A stretch of DNA of 64,000 nt. It comes from Xanthostigma xanthostigma. Its lineage: Eukaryota > Arthropoda > Insecta > Raphidioptera > Raphidiidae. The translations under genes were made by a program, and so were the position numbers. Below the pieces are notes generated by a model. It worked only from the letters and a program-made list of their open reading frames with translations, was not told the DNA's origin and searched no databases. The DNA lies in assembly GCA_963575645.1 (NCBI GenBank), contig OY754464.1, positions 64,516,948-64,580,947 of the forward strand. Direction: 5' to 3'. Below, in pieces: positions 26,701-41,700 of this stretch (its first letter is position 1; every line of letters starts with the position of its first letter).

Positions 26701-29700
26701 ACATCAATAATAGAAGCGCATGGCTGTGAAGATTTTGAAAACACTCACTGATATCTTTTAAAAATTTCCAATTCAGATCTTTTCCACGATCGTAAAAGCC
26801 TCCTCTTTCAAATAACAGTTTTAGTAAAGCTATCGGCTGCTGTGTCCCATAGTCATCGACTTGTGGCATATTTAAGTCGTCTATGAAACAGATCAATTTT
26901 TTGCCCATCGGTGGACCATAAGAGTCTTTGGTTCGTTTCTCAACTGATGATTCTAAGTTTCGTTGAACATCCATTGAAGATGTTCGAGAAGAAAAATTCA
27001 TATTTAAGATCACCTGTAATGGGTTACTTCCGTTACTTATTTCGAAAAAATTGCATTATAGATAGGTTTAAAATTTTTTTGATTTATATACACAGGTACC
27101 CACATAAACATCAGGATTCAGTTGGCGTAAAAAGTCTAACATAACAGCCGTTTTCGATGTTCCAGTTTCACCGACTAGCATAACTGGACGTTTCACCTAA
27201 AAATGAAATATAAAAACGATAAAAATAATTGATAAAAACGTTCTAACAGGTATACAGTGCGTTCTCCGAAAGTGGTAACCAGGGCCGTAACTAGAACCTC
27301 GGGGGCAAGAAGTAAAATTGGGGCCCCAACGTAGAATTTAAAAAATGCTTTAAAAGGCCATTACATAAGTATTATTATTGTTACAATCTGCCCGTTGGAA
27401 CCACAAAGAATTTTGTGAGACGACAATCCGCTAGGCAATTTAACAATGGAACACATATTGTTGTGAGAGACAAAAATCGACTTGATTGTTGTTCTAGCAA
27501 TATGCGTAGGTAAAAAGGGCTTTGTTGCCAAATTCCAGACAGCATTGAAAGCAACAAAGGAAAGAACGATCCATATAGACCACGAGATAGCTCACGACCG
27601 GGGGACAGTCATCATACATAGTAAGTTAGATAGCTGCTACAAGTACAGTAGGACCGAGGTAAGGTAACTGTATATGTTACGCTCAAAGATCGAAAACGCT
27701 CAGTGAGCGGAAAAATAGCTCACAACGCGTTGTGGTCACAGTAAAACATCCACATTGCGAAATTCGTGTTATGGCTCTAGTGAAAACGCGCACGACGCGT
27801 TGTGGCAATCACAAAAAGACCAAATAGCGAAATTCGTGTCGTGGCTGACATGCTATTCGATCTCAACGCGTTGTGACAATGAAGAAAAGCCATGACGCGT
27901 TCTGAGCATTCATTGTTTTAACCATATCACATTTAGTAGTGAAGCCTATTCTATCCGACTGCATGAATTCTAGATGTCAAGTTGATTTAATTATAAATTT
28001 ATTATGAATTATCAAGATCACTTGACTAAATTTACTATTCTAAGACCAAAATGAAATGATGTTCAAAAGAACGAGAAGAATATAGAAAATGACGAACAGT
28101 TTAACAAATTACAGAATTTAAACGTGAAAGTTATTACTGACGTTATAGAAAATCAAGAAACATAGGCAATGATAAAAAAAACAGGAAAGTAGTGTGCGTC
28201 GTAATCAAATAATATTCCATACGCGTCATGGCTTTTCTTCATTGCCACAACGCGTTGAGATCGAATAGCATGTCAGCCACGACACGAATTTCGCTATTTG
28301 TGATTGCCACAACGCGTCGTGCGCGTTTTCACTAGAGCCATAACACGAATTTCGCAACGTGGATGTTTTACTGTGACCACAACGCGTTGTGAGCTATTTT
28401 TCCGCTCACTGAGCGTTTTCGATCTTTGAGCGTAACGTAATAATATAAATAAATGAACTGTGTAAATAATAGTGTACGTAATAAATAGAACTGTATATAG
28501 TTAATAAATAAGTGTGTTAAAAAAATTTTGGTGTGTTCCTGTCTTGTAAATAATCTTGTGTATATAGTTGTATAGTGACTTTTATTTCTTCTATTTTATT
28601 ATTTAGAACTGTCGTTTTGTTTCTGTTACATTATAAAGAAGTGCTTTCTGTTTATTTGTTGAACTGTTTTGTTAAACGTTTATTATTGTAAATAAATAAT
28701 TTCCACCACGAACTAGAATAGTTTTGTTACATTATGTTCAAAATAACAAGATTGTCATTCCTGTCTTCCATTGCTTTCATCGTCGTACTTGTTTGATTTA
28801 TCGTTAAGGCAGATAAATTCTTCGGCGAACCATGAATAAGTCTACACGAAAATGAGTTTGGTAGGCTAGTTTTTAGATGAGAACAGGCGTATTTGGTATA
28901 CCTTCGGGGCCCCTTTTCGTCGGGGGCTCCGGGGCACCGCCCCGCTTGCTCATTGTCGGTACGGCCCTGGTGGTAACAATTAATTAATTTGTGTATCCCA
29001 CTAGATACAAAAAAAGTCTAAATAGTTTTTAGTTGGATTTGAGATTTACTATCAGAAACAGCTAAGGTATAATATTTTTTTGTAGTTCAAACTCAACCGG
29101 AAGTCTACATGCATTTTTTTTTTTTATATTTTAGAAATATCAATATTTTTCTCTTTAAATTTATATAAAATTTTCATAAGGCTTTGTGTGACTCCGGTAA
29201 AAGCTTTGCATTGAAAAACATATTGTATTGTTAACAGAGTGCAAATTAAATAATACACTACCAGTGCAAAAAAATTGAAAACATGCTTTGAAATGTTTTA
29301 CAAAAATACCTTGGTAAACACGCGCTCCCTAAAGCAATTCTGTAAACATGTTTACATATATATTAGATATTTTTATATAATCGATCAACATAAAAATCAA
29401 GTTACGAAACAGAACACTGTGTTACAAAGACGGAATGTCGGCGATTGCGACGAGGGAGTACGAGTGTAGCGGCGGTGACGATCATTCTTCAATGTCGTAC
29501 GAGTTACAGGCGGTATTTATAATAAATGCGTCGGTACATGTACCGTGGGTTGAACGTGTTGAGTTAACATAAATTTAAAATTTATACCACTCACCATGCC
29601 ACAATGTATGAAATTTCAATGTGAAAAGAATTTTTAAACAAAAAAATAAATAGCTCATATTCTCTATAAACTTGAAAAAATTTAAAACAAATAGTTCATA

Positions 29701-32700
29701 TTCTCTACAAACTTGAAAAAATTGTGTTTTCTGCGCCCCCTCCCGTTTTTTTGGTAAGATTTTCGGTTAGAGTACGATAACTCGATGTGCTAAATATCCA
29801 TTGGATATACACAATTATTATTTTATATAACATATAACAGTGTTATTAGCCGTTTTAACTGCGGAAAATTGTTTTTTATAATTTTTTTTGCGCAGTAAAA
29901 AGTGGAAGCCGTTTGGGGGGAGCTCTTTAAAAAATAATTACGGGGTCGTGTCGATGCGATGGCGTTTTCTTTACACAATGAAAAGGGGAAAGCGTCTGGA
30001 GAGAGTTTTTTAAAAAGCAATTACGGGATCGTGTCGATACGATAGCGTTTTTTTGCGCAGTGAAAAGGGGAGGGCGTTTGTTCTTTAAAAAACAATTACG
30101 GGGTTGTGTATACAAAGTGAGATAGTAATACAGTAATTCTACACCAATTGCTATGACTGTATATGTGGTTTCTGATTGGTTAGATTTAAAAAATGACAGT
30201 GATAGACGAAAAGCTTTTACGTATTTTTGAGGAAATGTGTGAATAATCCGCAAAGTTTTTTTTTTTTTTGGAACGTCCAAATTTAAAGTTTTCTATGACT
30301 TAAAAAAAAGTCAAAATTTAGGCACATCGAGTTATCGTACTGGACCCAAATGATATTATTATCGAGACTAATTATTATAATTCGTAAACAAACACAGCAT
30401 AAGATAAATAATATAATTAATGAGTTTTACCTCATTCATGAGTCTAAGTAGCCAAGCTGTACGCAAAGTATCAACTGTGGGCACGAGTATTTCACTGAAC
30501 TTGCGTTCAGGATCGTGAATGTATTCTGGTATTAACCATTCCCAAGCTATCCACACTTTATTTTCTACATCCAGATAGTATTCGTACACAGAAGGGTATG
30601 CCAGCGGTATGTAGCCTACAGTATAAATACATTTTAAAACATCATTATTAGTGTATTTGATGGTGAGTTTGATAGTAGTATATAGTGATGTGTCGGATAT
30701 CCGTATCCGTATCCGCGGATATCCGAAGGAGAAGAAGATCCGTATCCGTATCCGTTAGTTTTTGGCGGATCTTTTACCGTATTAATTTTCAATTCATAGA
30801 TGAAATTTTATATATATAGGTGATTATATAAATATACATGTACATGTATATATTTTTTAACAGCGGATATGAAAGTTTTATATCCGTTATTATGTCCGTT
30901 ATTAAGGGGTTTAGGCATAACAATTGCCTTGAAGAGATGTGAGCTATGGAAGTATATCCGCTTGTTAATTAAGAAATATGTGCATTTTGGTTATTTATAG
31001 TACGAGATTCGGCTACAAGATTACTACGCTCATTTAGTTTTTAATCAAAATCTAATTTTTACATATATTTATGAATGAGGGAATATATTTTTCCCGAGGT
31101 GCCTATCAAAATTTGGCCGCTAGTATTTTTAATTAAAATAATATTGATTTTTCTGAAAAAAATTCAATCACTTGTTTTCTCTCAAGACCAAGAAGTCGCA
31201 TTTTGAAATTTGTTTTATATAAAAGATCGCGCACACGTGTCAAGCATGGACAGCACGGAGTAAAAGAGTTTGTTCTTGAAGGTACCTATGTTATTTAATG
31301 GAGTAGCGCACATTAGACCAGCACCTGCAATCAGCAGTCAGCAACTACCGTCAATTGGTCAATTTCTGTCAAGCCGTACTGGATAGACCTAAGTGTGCTA
31401 GTGATGTGTCGTTTTCATTAATTAATTGGCATTGATAAAACTATTTGAAAACTGCAAAATGTCAACCACACACTACGAAACCTGCTGTTTTGTGCAAGTT
31501 TATGTTGGTCTAATGTGCGACATCGTGCAGGTTGCGGGTTAGCGTTGTGCTTTACAAGTGGGTGCGGTCTTTAAATATCGCCTCAAGAAACATTTGCAAT
31601 CTAAACTTGTATAAAGTTATATTTTAAGTAGTGATGTGCCGGATCGTTAAAAATGTATATCCGCGGATACGGATCTGAATACGGATATTTGGTCTCAAGT
31701 TCCGCGAATACGGATACGGATCTTAACTTTCTTAGAGTACGCGGCGGTATATATTGCACATCAACCTTTGGAAAGAGACTATCTGTTATGGGAACGCAGT
31801 ATTAATTTACTTAATTAGAATTTAAAATATTACGAAGATTTAAGTTTTGGTTTTTTTCTCATTATAAAAGTGATTTTATAACTTTCTATAATATTTAAAT
31901 ATTTCATTATTTTATTAAGCTTAACACAAAGATTTAAACTCAATTTATCTCATTATAAAGATATTTTAATTAAAACTTTTTGTAATAAATGTTTAAATCT
32001 TATTACAAAGATATAGTTGATTTAGTACCTTTGAGTTATGTACTATTGGTATGGTACTCACTACGATAAATGTTTGCAATATAAAGGTGCCAAATACGAT
32101 CTTAAAAAATAAAAAATAATCTGAATGGAATTTAACAGTTTTTCATTATTACCTAATCACCTATATAAAATTTCATCTATGAATTGAAAATTGATAAGGT
32201 AAAAGATCCGCCAAAAACTAACAGATACGGATACGGATCTTTCTTCTCCTTCGGATACCCGCGGATACGGATACGGATATCCGGCACATCACTAATTTTA
32301 AGTGGCATTTGTCCATGGTGTTACATGTGTAAACGTCAACTTTTATGACTTGTCCATAGGTTCGTTTGCGTTAATTCCGTTATTAACAGGAATTTTATTT
32401 TAAACCATGAATAGCTAGGCAAATGTGCCCTTTACTTTATTAATTAACAAATTGCATCAAGTTTCATGAAAGCTATTAAGCTAAATAAGAAAACAACACG
32501 TCGAATACTGACGCGCAGCTGCTTTTTTTTCAATGGTGTCTTCAACACCCATTAAGCTGGATAATTTCTTTATAAAGGTATCGAAATCTTGTCTTGCACA
32601 GGCCTCTAGTGTTGCACCGATTGAACAATACACTGCCTGTATATACAAGCATTCTAAAAACCCTTCGTCCACAGACTGTTCTGGATCTTCCGGTGGTTCG

Positions 32701-35700
32701 ATCGGATCTGGTAGCATGCCATCTATCATAAAACACAGCTGTGTCACCTGTAATTTAACAAACATTTGAAACAAAACACAAATAAATAGCTACAGTTTGC
32801 TATTATATTATGACACATCTATTGTTGATGTTACAATTCAATATTAGAAAAAATTCTTATCCAAACAATGTCACTGTCGAGACTTAAATTCGAATTACTA
32901 TCGCTGCGGCTAAATTATCATTTATTCTACAGTGATGTTTCCAAACATTCATTAACCTTTCTCATATTAAACCAGTAAATGCGTTTTACGTCATGTGAGA
33001 GTTAATTCAAAGATTATTTTTTTTCTGTTATTAATCCAATTTGAATTATTACCGAACATAAATAAAACATCAATAACTGTGCTAAATGCAGTATTATACA
33101 ACGAATTATTATTACTCTTAAGGGCGTCGACATTCAGAAAACTCCGCGGATGCTCATTTGATGACTCGTTTACAAAAACTGTATGAGATTTCGATCTTTA
33201 AAATATTTATTGGGATTAGAAAATTATCTGAACTTTAATAATTTAGTGCAAGGGTCGCTGCACAGGAGACTGGTTTTGCCACTGGAATCACCGCTACGAC
33301 TTGTGCTGTCTGAGAGAATGGAAATGACGTCACTTCGGGCTCCCGTAAATAATCTTGTGTATATAGTTGTATAATGTTTTTGTGTACATAAATTGTGTTT
33401 TGTATTCTTCATTATTTATTCTTTTATTTTATTAGTTAGAATTGTTGTTTTGTTTCTGTTACGTTATAGAGAAGTACTTTTGAGTTTGTTTGTTTATTTG
33501 TTTTGTTAACGTTTCACTATTGTAAATTAATATTTTCCACCACGAACTAGTTTTGTTACAATATTTTCTAAAAAAAAATTAAATATTACCATATTGAGTG
33601 CTGTTTGTGGAATAATCAGCTTTAGAGGCGCGACCTGTTGCATACCGAGAAAACCATATAATATGTAATTTAAGGCGGGAGTAATGAAGCGTTCAAATAA
33701 ACTGTTGAAGAATTCTCTCTCTGGTGGATGTTTACGCGTTCTCATCCATCTGTGCCAATATGGCTCATATCCAAGATTTTTCGGATCGACGTATACCATG
33801 CCAGCACGTGACACAGTTGCTGGAGAGGCATATTGTAAATCTCCAACCTTTATGCAAAATAAAAAAATAGATATAACAATTTAAGGAAGTTCTTTCGATA
33901 CTAATGTTAAAATTGATAAAAATGTTTTGTTTTCAAACTTTGCAAATATTGAGACAAATATCTTATTTAACTATTCTCGAAATTTGAACACCAGTTACCG
34001 ATGATTTGTCGGAGATATATGGTTGTAAAATTGACGACTAATACATGGACGCTTATGGCGGACACATGTTACCATTGACTTTTGAATGTTTCTTGAGATT
34101 TAGCAATCAATAATTATAGTTAAAAAATATGTATAAATAAATTGAACATTTTTCGAAAATATGTTGTTACCGAATTAAAAAATTAAGCGCCATCTCGTAT
34201 GTGCCAGAAAACGGTCCGTCTCGGAACACAGCAAGCATAGGAACCAAGATTTTCTGGTTACAGCATTCTTGGTCATATGAACTTTAAGGGCGTCCATTAA
34301 TTACGTGAGGCCTTTAGGGGGGGACAGGGTCAAGCCGAACCTCAACCAGTCTCACGTAGAGGAGAGGGGGGGGGGGTCTCGAAAAATATCACGAAATTTT
34401 ATTCTTCGCAAGAAACAGTGTAGAATTGCGAGAAAACTGGGTTAAATTAAGTATAAAATGTTTCTCCACTAAAATATGGCTAAATCTTACACAATAATAT
34501 TTATCGCGGTAATGAGAACGCCACAAAGTAGCATAGCAGGCTCTCGATTGTTTAGCCGTCACCGGCTAGCCCACTCTAGCTCTCTGTGATTCTGGACTAC
34601 GTTCTAAGAAGTCTTAAATAAGCGGAACAAGGGGGGGTCGAAAAATCGCTAAAATCGCCTCACGTAATTAATGGAATTTCATATCTTCCGAATGCGTGCC
34701 AATCATAAAAAATGTATATACCTCAAAAAGTAGTGCACAAATGGACTGCAATCTTATACGCTCTCCATTTGCAAGTGTCAGTAGTTTATTATCGTCCATT
34801 ACAGAATTCATGTTTTCAATCCACAGGGCATCTACGTCTCCATCAAACAGTATATATCGTCGTTCATTTTTGTCTGTAGGTAGATTAATATCACGGAAAA
34901 TATTCGACAATAATCCATCCGTCCAGTCACGAGTCACTGGATCTAATATTCCATATAGTTCAATTACAGAACAAGCCTAAATTATATTATATATTATACA
35001 GCTATATGAATTAATAAATTATTATTATTATTATTATTATTATACTTATTGTTAATTAAATACAGTAAATTTCGGTTAAGATGCATCATTAACGCATTAT
35101 AGAAAATCGTTCTACTTAAAATGTAGCATACACCGAAAAAGAATACACTCGAAAAATACTTTGAAAATATAATTAATTACTTATTGAAACTAATGAATTA
35201 ATATAATTGATTAAGGACAACTATTAAAAACTAGCGATGCATCCGATACCGATACCGATATATCGGCGATACTTCCGGTTAGCCGATATATCGGTATCGA
35301 CGATATTTATATGACCGATTTAACGATACTTTTTAATTTAAAAATGTGTAACTCTCTCAAAGAAGAAGTCGAGAGATACCTAAGGTCTCCCAATATATCG
35401 AGAGATGCAGATCCATTCGTTTTCTGGCGCAATGACGTCTTATACCCAAACTTGAAAAAAATTGGGCAGAAGTACTTTAGTTTCCAAATGAGTTCTGTCG
35501 CATCTGAGAGACTATTTTCCAGCGCAGGTCTTATTCAAAAAGATTTGCGAAATCGCCTTTTTCCGCAAAACTTAAGATTACTTTGTTTTTTAAACAAAAA
35601 TCTTATCGATGTTAATTTTAATTACTAAAATTTTTAATTATCTAATATTAACCTATGTGTCTGCTTTTTATATTAATAAAAAAAAATCTGACTTGTGATT

Positions 35701-38700
35701 TATTTATTATACCTTCATTTTTGAATTCACAATAAGCGTATCGGTATCGGTATCGCCGATATTTTTATAAGAGTATCTGTATCGGTATCGTATCGGCAAA
35801 AAGGAGTATCGATGCATCCCTATTAAAAACATATTTGTTGAAATATAATACCTTTGGATTTAGAACGAATAGTTTGGTTAGTATTCCAAGTTCATTTTGT
35901 GCTTTGCAGAGAGTTTGAATAACTACAGTTTTCCCTCCTCCAGTTGGGCCAACGAGCATAGTTGAATGACGAGTCATCATTGTTTCGTACATTTGTACGA
36001 CTTTATCGACCTGCACACATAAGTTATTTTCAAATTCTCTATAATTGCCTGGGTTAACATGGATTAGTACCAGTTCATATTTTTTAGAGGCTTATATTAT
36101 AGATCTATCATATTTATTCCATATAAACATTAATATCCCATTGATTTCGGCTATAGGTTATAAATTATAGATGCTCAACAGTCGAGGTCATCAACGCCTA
36201 TGTGTGTACTAGAGAGTGTGCCAGCCAGCATACACAAACCGACTGTTTCGAGCTTGGGTTCCTGGGACCGCTAATTCTCAAAAAGCATTGCTACTACATT
36301 ACAATTTTTCCCCTGATGGATGCATATAATTGGGATGGAATTTTATTATACAGGTGGATTTTTAAAAACCGAACACCTTTTTATTTCTGAGAGAAAGGGT
36401 TTTCGAAAAAAAAGTTTCGTACAAAAGTTAAAGGGAATCAAGGGGGAAGAACAGTGATGTAGTTTTTTTTTTCGTTTGGTGGAGGTGTCTCCAAAATATC
36501 AAGGTCACCTACACTTTCTTAAATAAGACCCTATATTTTTTATCTAGGATTATTGTTCTTTGGGTCAAAGAGATCAACTCTTGTACCAAACATTTTTGGA
36601 TTTGATGCCATCGTGAACCGCTGTTTGATTCTCAATTCATCCCATTTCCCATTTTAGTGGATTGTGTGAGTCGGAAAAACCCCTGAAAAAGTTTTTCCGA
36701 CTCACACAATTCATCCCGTTTCCTATTTTAGTGGATTGTGTGAGTCGGAAAAACCCCTGAAAAAGGTTTACCGACTCACACAATCCACTAAAATAGGAAA
36801 CGGGATGAATTGAGAATCAAACAGCGGTTCACGATGGCATCAAATCCAAAAATTGTTCTACAACTTTTGTGTAGAACAATTTCCGCTAAGAGGTCACGTT
36901 TTGTCGTAAATCGCAGAAAACAGTTTACAACCCCTAAATTGCATCCCCATTTCACCATTTTGAATGTTTTCGTGTTTAAATATTTTTTTCCCTTAAAGTT
37001 GGAGCCTCAACAACATTTTCCACCTGGTCCTTGCCTGCTATTTTTTTTTTCAAAAAAGTATAGGCATTAGCCTATAAGTGTTTCTGCGTTTAGACCCAAA
37101 CTCTACATTCCTTAATATTGTTGCTTGCTCCATGTTGGGACGATAATGTATTCCATAGAATGTTCCAGACCACGACAACAACAACAATGGAAAGCAGGTG
37201 AAAACCCAACGTTCATAGAATTGCCTGGAGAAGGCAATGCGAAGAAAGGTTGAGATGCTTCTAGAACATTCTTCAGGCGAAGGAAAAAGCTATAAAATGT
37301 GAGCGGAGTGGTTGGCGAGTCAGTCAGTTAGTACAGCGCGTTAACAGCAAGTGGCAAACGTATAGCGGATTACAGATAACTGAGTGACATAAATTGTTCA
37401 GTCGGTACAGCAACACCGAAGTAGCTGCTAAGATAGAAGATAAATGAGCTGTGTAAACCATTGAGTGAAATTACATAAATCTGGTTCTACATAAATAGCT
37501 TGTGTGTTGGAAATAATCGTGTGAATATAGTTAATAGATAAGTGCGAATAAGTGTACTAGATAACTTCGGTGTTTGTGTTTTAAAAATTTTGTGTACATA
37601 ATTATAGGACTTTATATTATTCTGTTACTTAGTTTTCTATTTTATTATTTAGAGCTATTAGTTTTGTTTCTGTTAACGTTATTATTACTGTTTGTTAAAG
37701 AAGTGCGCTTTTGTTGTGTGTTTAACTGTTTTGTTAGACGTTTATTAATTATTGTAAATAAATAATTTCCACCACGGACTAGAACAGTTTTGTTACAATA
37801 TTAATTGTATAAAGTCCTACCTGAAAGGGTAAAATAATATATCCACATTCTGTAAATACATCTATAACAGCCGCATTAAATTCAGGATATGTTTGTCGTG
37901 GCACTTCTAATCCAGGAAACAAATCTTTTATCAAACCTAAGAATAAAGGCACGTCGTCGAAAACAAACTTTGGATGATTCATGTCACGAAGAGCTCTCAT
38001 AAGCACAATGTTTTCAGGCAAATCCGGCGACGCTCTTTTCATTTGTCCTGCCATTCGTAGTACAGCTTTAAGAGCTCGTAGTCCCCAGTCGTAATGAAAC
38101 TGTTTAGACAGCTGTTCTCTTGCGAGACTGTATAATCTAGTCATCTTTTTAGCAAGAACCTAAAATAAAGCAATTAGGCTTTTGAAAAAAAAATAATTAT
38201 CGATTTTTTTATTGTATTTTAAAACTTTATTATAAATAATATTGATAATCGATGCGAAAAACTTTCAAAAAACTTTTTTTAAATTAATTATAAGCAATTT
38301 AAAATTGATAAAATATTTAAAAAAATCACGTGACTGCAAACGCACTAAAATTGTTTTTGAAAGTTGTGACGTCATAATGGCAAAATGTATATACGCAGTA
38401 TACTATCAATGGCTTCTACATGTGTATTGACTAAAACATTATGACGTCACATTATGTTCGGGAAATGTCGGCGCGTTCTCGGAACTGGGTACAAAAATTT
38501 ATTTTTAATTTGATATAACTTTTGAATTATAACGAAAATAAAAAAAAAGAAAAATAGTTTTGTTATAAAACTTATATACGATCTTTCCATTTATGACAAA
38601 AAAAATTTCATTCAAAAGCCCAATTGGTGAATTTCCTTCTGTTGGATAGTTCAGTGCCAATTACAAGAAAATAAAGTAACAAAGTAGTTAATATCTCAAA

Positions 38701-41700
38701 ATCTCTTAACAATTATTGTTTTACCTTTGCTTCCAGGAAGCCATCAGAGAAAAGTGAAATCAAACAGATTTTTTCTAGATCGGGCGTTATACACACGACC
38801 GGTCTGAATAAAGCTTTTACGGACTCTGGCAGTTCTGTACGACCCGCATAGCCAGGATTCATCGTTATAAATATTCCAACTTTTAAATCCAAATTTATTT
38901 CTTGTCCTTCAAACTGAATTATAACAAAACAATTAAAATTTACACACAGATTTTGGAAATACACTTTGCTCTAAAAATTAAAATTTTTAAACATGGCGGC
39001 CATTTTAAAATTTGCTGTCTTGATTTTATTTTTCATTCTCGTGTAATTTTTATAGGATGAACATGCATGCCTAATATCAGCTTAATCGGAGATTTTTTTT
39101 CTAATTGGCATTGTGGCCATTTTGAAATTCGTCATCTTGGTTTTTCATTATTTGATGTTATAGCGGCAATAGAAATATACACTCTGTGAAAATTTCCACT
39201 CTATACCTATTACGGTTCATGAGATACAGCCCGCTTACAGACAGACGGACGGACGGACAGCGGAGCCTTAGTAATAGGGTCCCGTTGGTAACTTGGTACG
39301 GAACCCTAAAAATGGTGTTTCGAGAAAAACATGGTTTGAATGTTTGGGTGAGCACTGGAGTCGCCGAGCACTTGCTCCGCTCAGACTTCGAGGCTCCATG
39401 ACGACCGAAAAAGCTCGAATCTTGAAAAAACCGATTACCACCGTGTTCTATATACCTTTGAGCTTCGATATATGAACAAAAAATAAATCGATTTACACTA
39501 GACGGCCCCTTTAAACAAGAAATTTGTGAGCTTACATTAAATCTTTTGAGTTTTAAAAGCAATGCACTTCTAATAGTCTGCAACTGTGTCGAAATAACAG
39601 ACAATACAGATATATCAATGCGATTGAATTCATCAAAACATCCCCATGCTCCGCACTGACATAAGCCGGATAGTGTTTGTCCAACAGCGACAAAATCCAT
39701 TCCTTCTCCGCAATTGGTTACGACACACAACAACGCCAATGCTTTAGCTAAATCTTTTGTCGTTTCTGTTTTACCCGTTCCTGCAGGGCCTAATGGTTAA
39801 AAAATAAAATTGATTTGAAATTAACTTCACTGCGCTGTATACTCTAAAATCTAAATTATTCGTCGACAATTTTTGTTTTAAGTAAAAAAAAAACAACTAA
39901 ATAAATAAATAAATAAAAACTTTTGAAATATATTCGTATACTAATTGTAAATAAAGGCTTCAGGTAATATTTGTTTCGTTATTACGTCATCATTATTACA
40001 TGTTTTTGTAATACGCGTTTATTAGCTTAACGTGTATGTACTCGTATGTATGTTTGTAAGCATTTATCTAATGGATTATTTCAAATTAATTTTCACTCAT
40101 TTCCTGACGTCTGAATTATTTGAAATTTGCATACCTACGTATGAAGAACCCATAAATATATAATATATATAATTTATATTGTAATTTATACTGTAAGCAG
40201 GCTAACGAGTTGTGTAACTCTGTGCGTTCCGTTACCAACCCGTAGGCGTGGTTTTTAGCGAGACAATTAAAATTATAGTTAAAAAAAACAAAACAAAATG
40301 CGCTTTTATAGCAATGTGCACAAAAGAGTAAAAAAAAGATTTTAAAATTAAATTTTTAATTTAAAGCTACTCAAAAAATTAAATTATGTCGAGTTGGGGG
40401 ACATTGAACATTACTATAAATCTATAATTTTTTATTTTCCACAATATACTTTTCGTTGCGACTGCAGCGACCCAACTGCCTTCAGTTATAAGAACGGGAA
40501 AAGTGTAGCTAATTTAAGTGAATGAATTATTTTTAGACGATCGGCCAATGTGGTCATAAGAATCGATAGGGCTAATTGGAAATCTATAACTTGAAGGATT
40601 TTTATTTACATTTTGTGTTATATACCTACGGTTCATTATGTCATTTACCTGCAGGAGCGCCACCTAGCTGCATTGTCAAAGCTTGGGTTATAGTAAGATA
40701 TATTCGATCAGTTAATGGAGTTATTACAAGTCGACCATTTAGACCCATGTATTCGTAGCCATAGTCAAATGTGCCTGTAATACATAATGATGTATCATTT
40801 TTTAAGGCCATCAGCTGCCAGGATTGGCTTAGAAAAAATTTTATTACCTGTACATTGTCTGACTATTAAATTATCAACCTCTTTAACCCAGTAAAATCTT
40901 AATTGACTCTCCCATTCAAATTCCGAAGCGTCCATAATACTGTCTCTTACAAATCCTTCAATGATATCTTTGGCATGTACATCAAGCGTAAGAATAGTTT
41001 TGAATTTCTCGCGGTCATTTGAACTTAAATCGGCTCTCACTTTCATAATTAAATCACTGAGCTGAGCGTTCAGTTGATCTAAATATTCTTTCATGGCACG
41101 TTTCTTGCCCTGAATAATTTTTGCAAAAACATTTTCTACTTCCGCCGTCCACCAAACACCGTTTCCGGCTATGCAAATCATGCCCTGATAATCCATAATC
41201 CAGTCACATCTGGGCCTATGGACCTTTCCATAATCGAATATCGCCTTTTTTGAAAGATATCTATTGGATTTTCTCATTTCATTAAGAACCACGTTCATCC
41301 AATCTTCGACTCGACCTTCAGCCATGACAGTTGTTCGGAAGTCCATAACTTCGCCTTCGGCTGAAATCATCGCCGTTACTATAGTGTGATCTAAAGCATC
41401 GGGTACTAAGCGAAGTGACTTGAGATTATCAAACATCTGTAAATAATATAGAAACACATTTATTTGGTGAACAGATTCATAATAGTGCCGGTCGCAACGT
41501 AATAAGACAAGCTGTTAGAACTGTACAAGTGCGACCCTCGAGGTCCACACGACTAACTTGCCAGTATGATATTAACAAATTAGACCCAATAAATCTTTTT
41601 GAAAAAGTACTTACTCTCTTTTTGCATTCTTTTTGTTTAAAATCATATTGACGTTAATACGCTTAGATTGGTACCCCAACAAAGTCTAACATTTTGACGT

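Larger units (their letters stand above)
27280..28969. mobile_element. hAT element carrying a nested solo LTR
   Basis: Ends cagggccgtaactag and gtacggccctg, flanked by exact 8-bp duplications GTGGTAAC (27272-27279, 28970-28977). Without the inner LTR and its duplication it is about 330 bp, so the original was a small non-autonomous hAT. Confidence 0.9.

Noticed and set aside
29885-30115. Spaced direct repeats that might suggest a CRISPR array
   Set aside because: Contiguous 80 to 85-bp tandem units inside a eukaryotic TIR element, no short repeats with unique spacers.
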